Origin: Draconibacterium mangrovi
GTDB lineage: Bacteria; Bacteroidota; Bacteroidia; Bacteroidales; Prolixibacteraceae
Assembly: GCF_010586825.1 (NCBI RefSeq)
Contig: NZ_JAAAGB010000005.1
Coordinates: forward strand, 186,001-250,000
Length of the DNA stretch: 64,000 nt
Direction: 5' to 3'
Under the pieces are notes generated by a model. That model had not been told where the DNA came from. It saw only the letters and a list, made by a program, of their open reading frames with translations, and did no database searches. This document shows positions 63,951 to 64,000 of the stretch, one piece after another. The position numbers and the translations under genes were made by a program. Positions within the stretch are counted from its first letter, which is position 1. Every line of letters starts with the position of its first letter.

Positions 63951-64000
63951 ACAACGGGTGGAAATTTGAGTGACTAGTAAAACCGTATTGTTCAGCAACT

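Noticed and set aside
63783-63977. 64-residue repeat protein at the right end
   Set aside because: The frame opens without ATG, and a 42-bp tandem DNA repeat explains the peptide periodicity.

Overview
The window comes from a Bacteroidota chromosome. The evidence is a SusC/SusD pair, a hybrid two-component regulator with an AraC output domain, TAnnTTTG-type -7 promoter boxes, A-rich translation starts, and many Sec or lipoprotein-exported carbohydrate enzymes. A marine or anoxic-sediment Marinilabiliales-type lineage (Prolixibacteraceae-like) would fit, but that is inference. No rRNA, tRNA, CRISPR array, transposase or phage gene was seen.

Layout. (1) 95-847: a Nudix-winged-helix sugar regulator, divergent from a plus-strand run at 1033-13282 of two GH3 glycosidases flanking a type-B carboxylesterase, a DUF5916 outer-membrane barrel protein, a convergent PEGA-domain protein (minus), a GH105 hydrolase and a DUF4861 protein. 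(2) 13283-13613: a convergent gap filled by a 41-bp tandem array of palindromic units. (3) 13614-32027: a tightly packed nine-gene minus-strand operon for rhamnogalacturonan I: GH42, GH106, GH65-like, GH28, GH2, a double CE12, a GH105-CE12 fusion, GH105 and GH43. (4) 32477-32806: a lone kdgF-type cupin for unsaturated uronates, on the plus strand. (5) 32982-48514: a compact xyloglucan utilisation locus on the minus strand: SusC, SusD, surface glycan-binding lipoprotein, BACON-GH5, PA14-GH31 and the hybrid sensor. (6) 49349-60558: a plus-strand module of a secreted amidohydrolase, two paralogous CE1 esterases, a Tat-lipoprotein carboxylesterase and an MBL-fold hydrolase; then a TetR regulator with a phased operator array, a small secreted protein, a BglX-like GH3 and a beta-lactamase-fold serine hydrolase. 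(7) 60775-63717: a PQQ-type propeller lipoprotein, then dps and oxyR in divergent orientation. (8) A 42-bp tandem repeat closes the window.

How it works together (inference from families). The SusCD, glycan-binding protein and GH5 capture and cut xyloglucan at the surface, GH31 removes xylose, and the hybrid sensor controls the locus. The neighbouring operon dismantles RG-I: CE12 deacetylates it, GH28/GH106/GH105 take the backbone apart, and GH42/GH2/GH43 trim side chains. KdgF then linearises the unsaturated uronate released by the GH105 enzymes. No polysaccharide lyase and no second SusCD pair is present, so parts of the pectin pathway must lie elsewhere. The esterase module looks suited to ester-linked decorations, but its substrate is unknown.

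Nothing here is clearly an undescribed system. The best candidates for follow-up are the TetR operator array, the esterase-amidohydrolase module, the GH105-CE12 fusion and the two non-coding tandem arrays.
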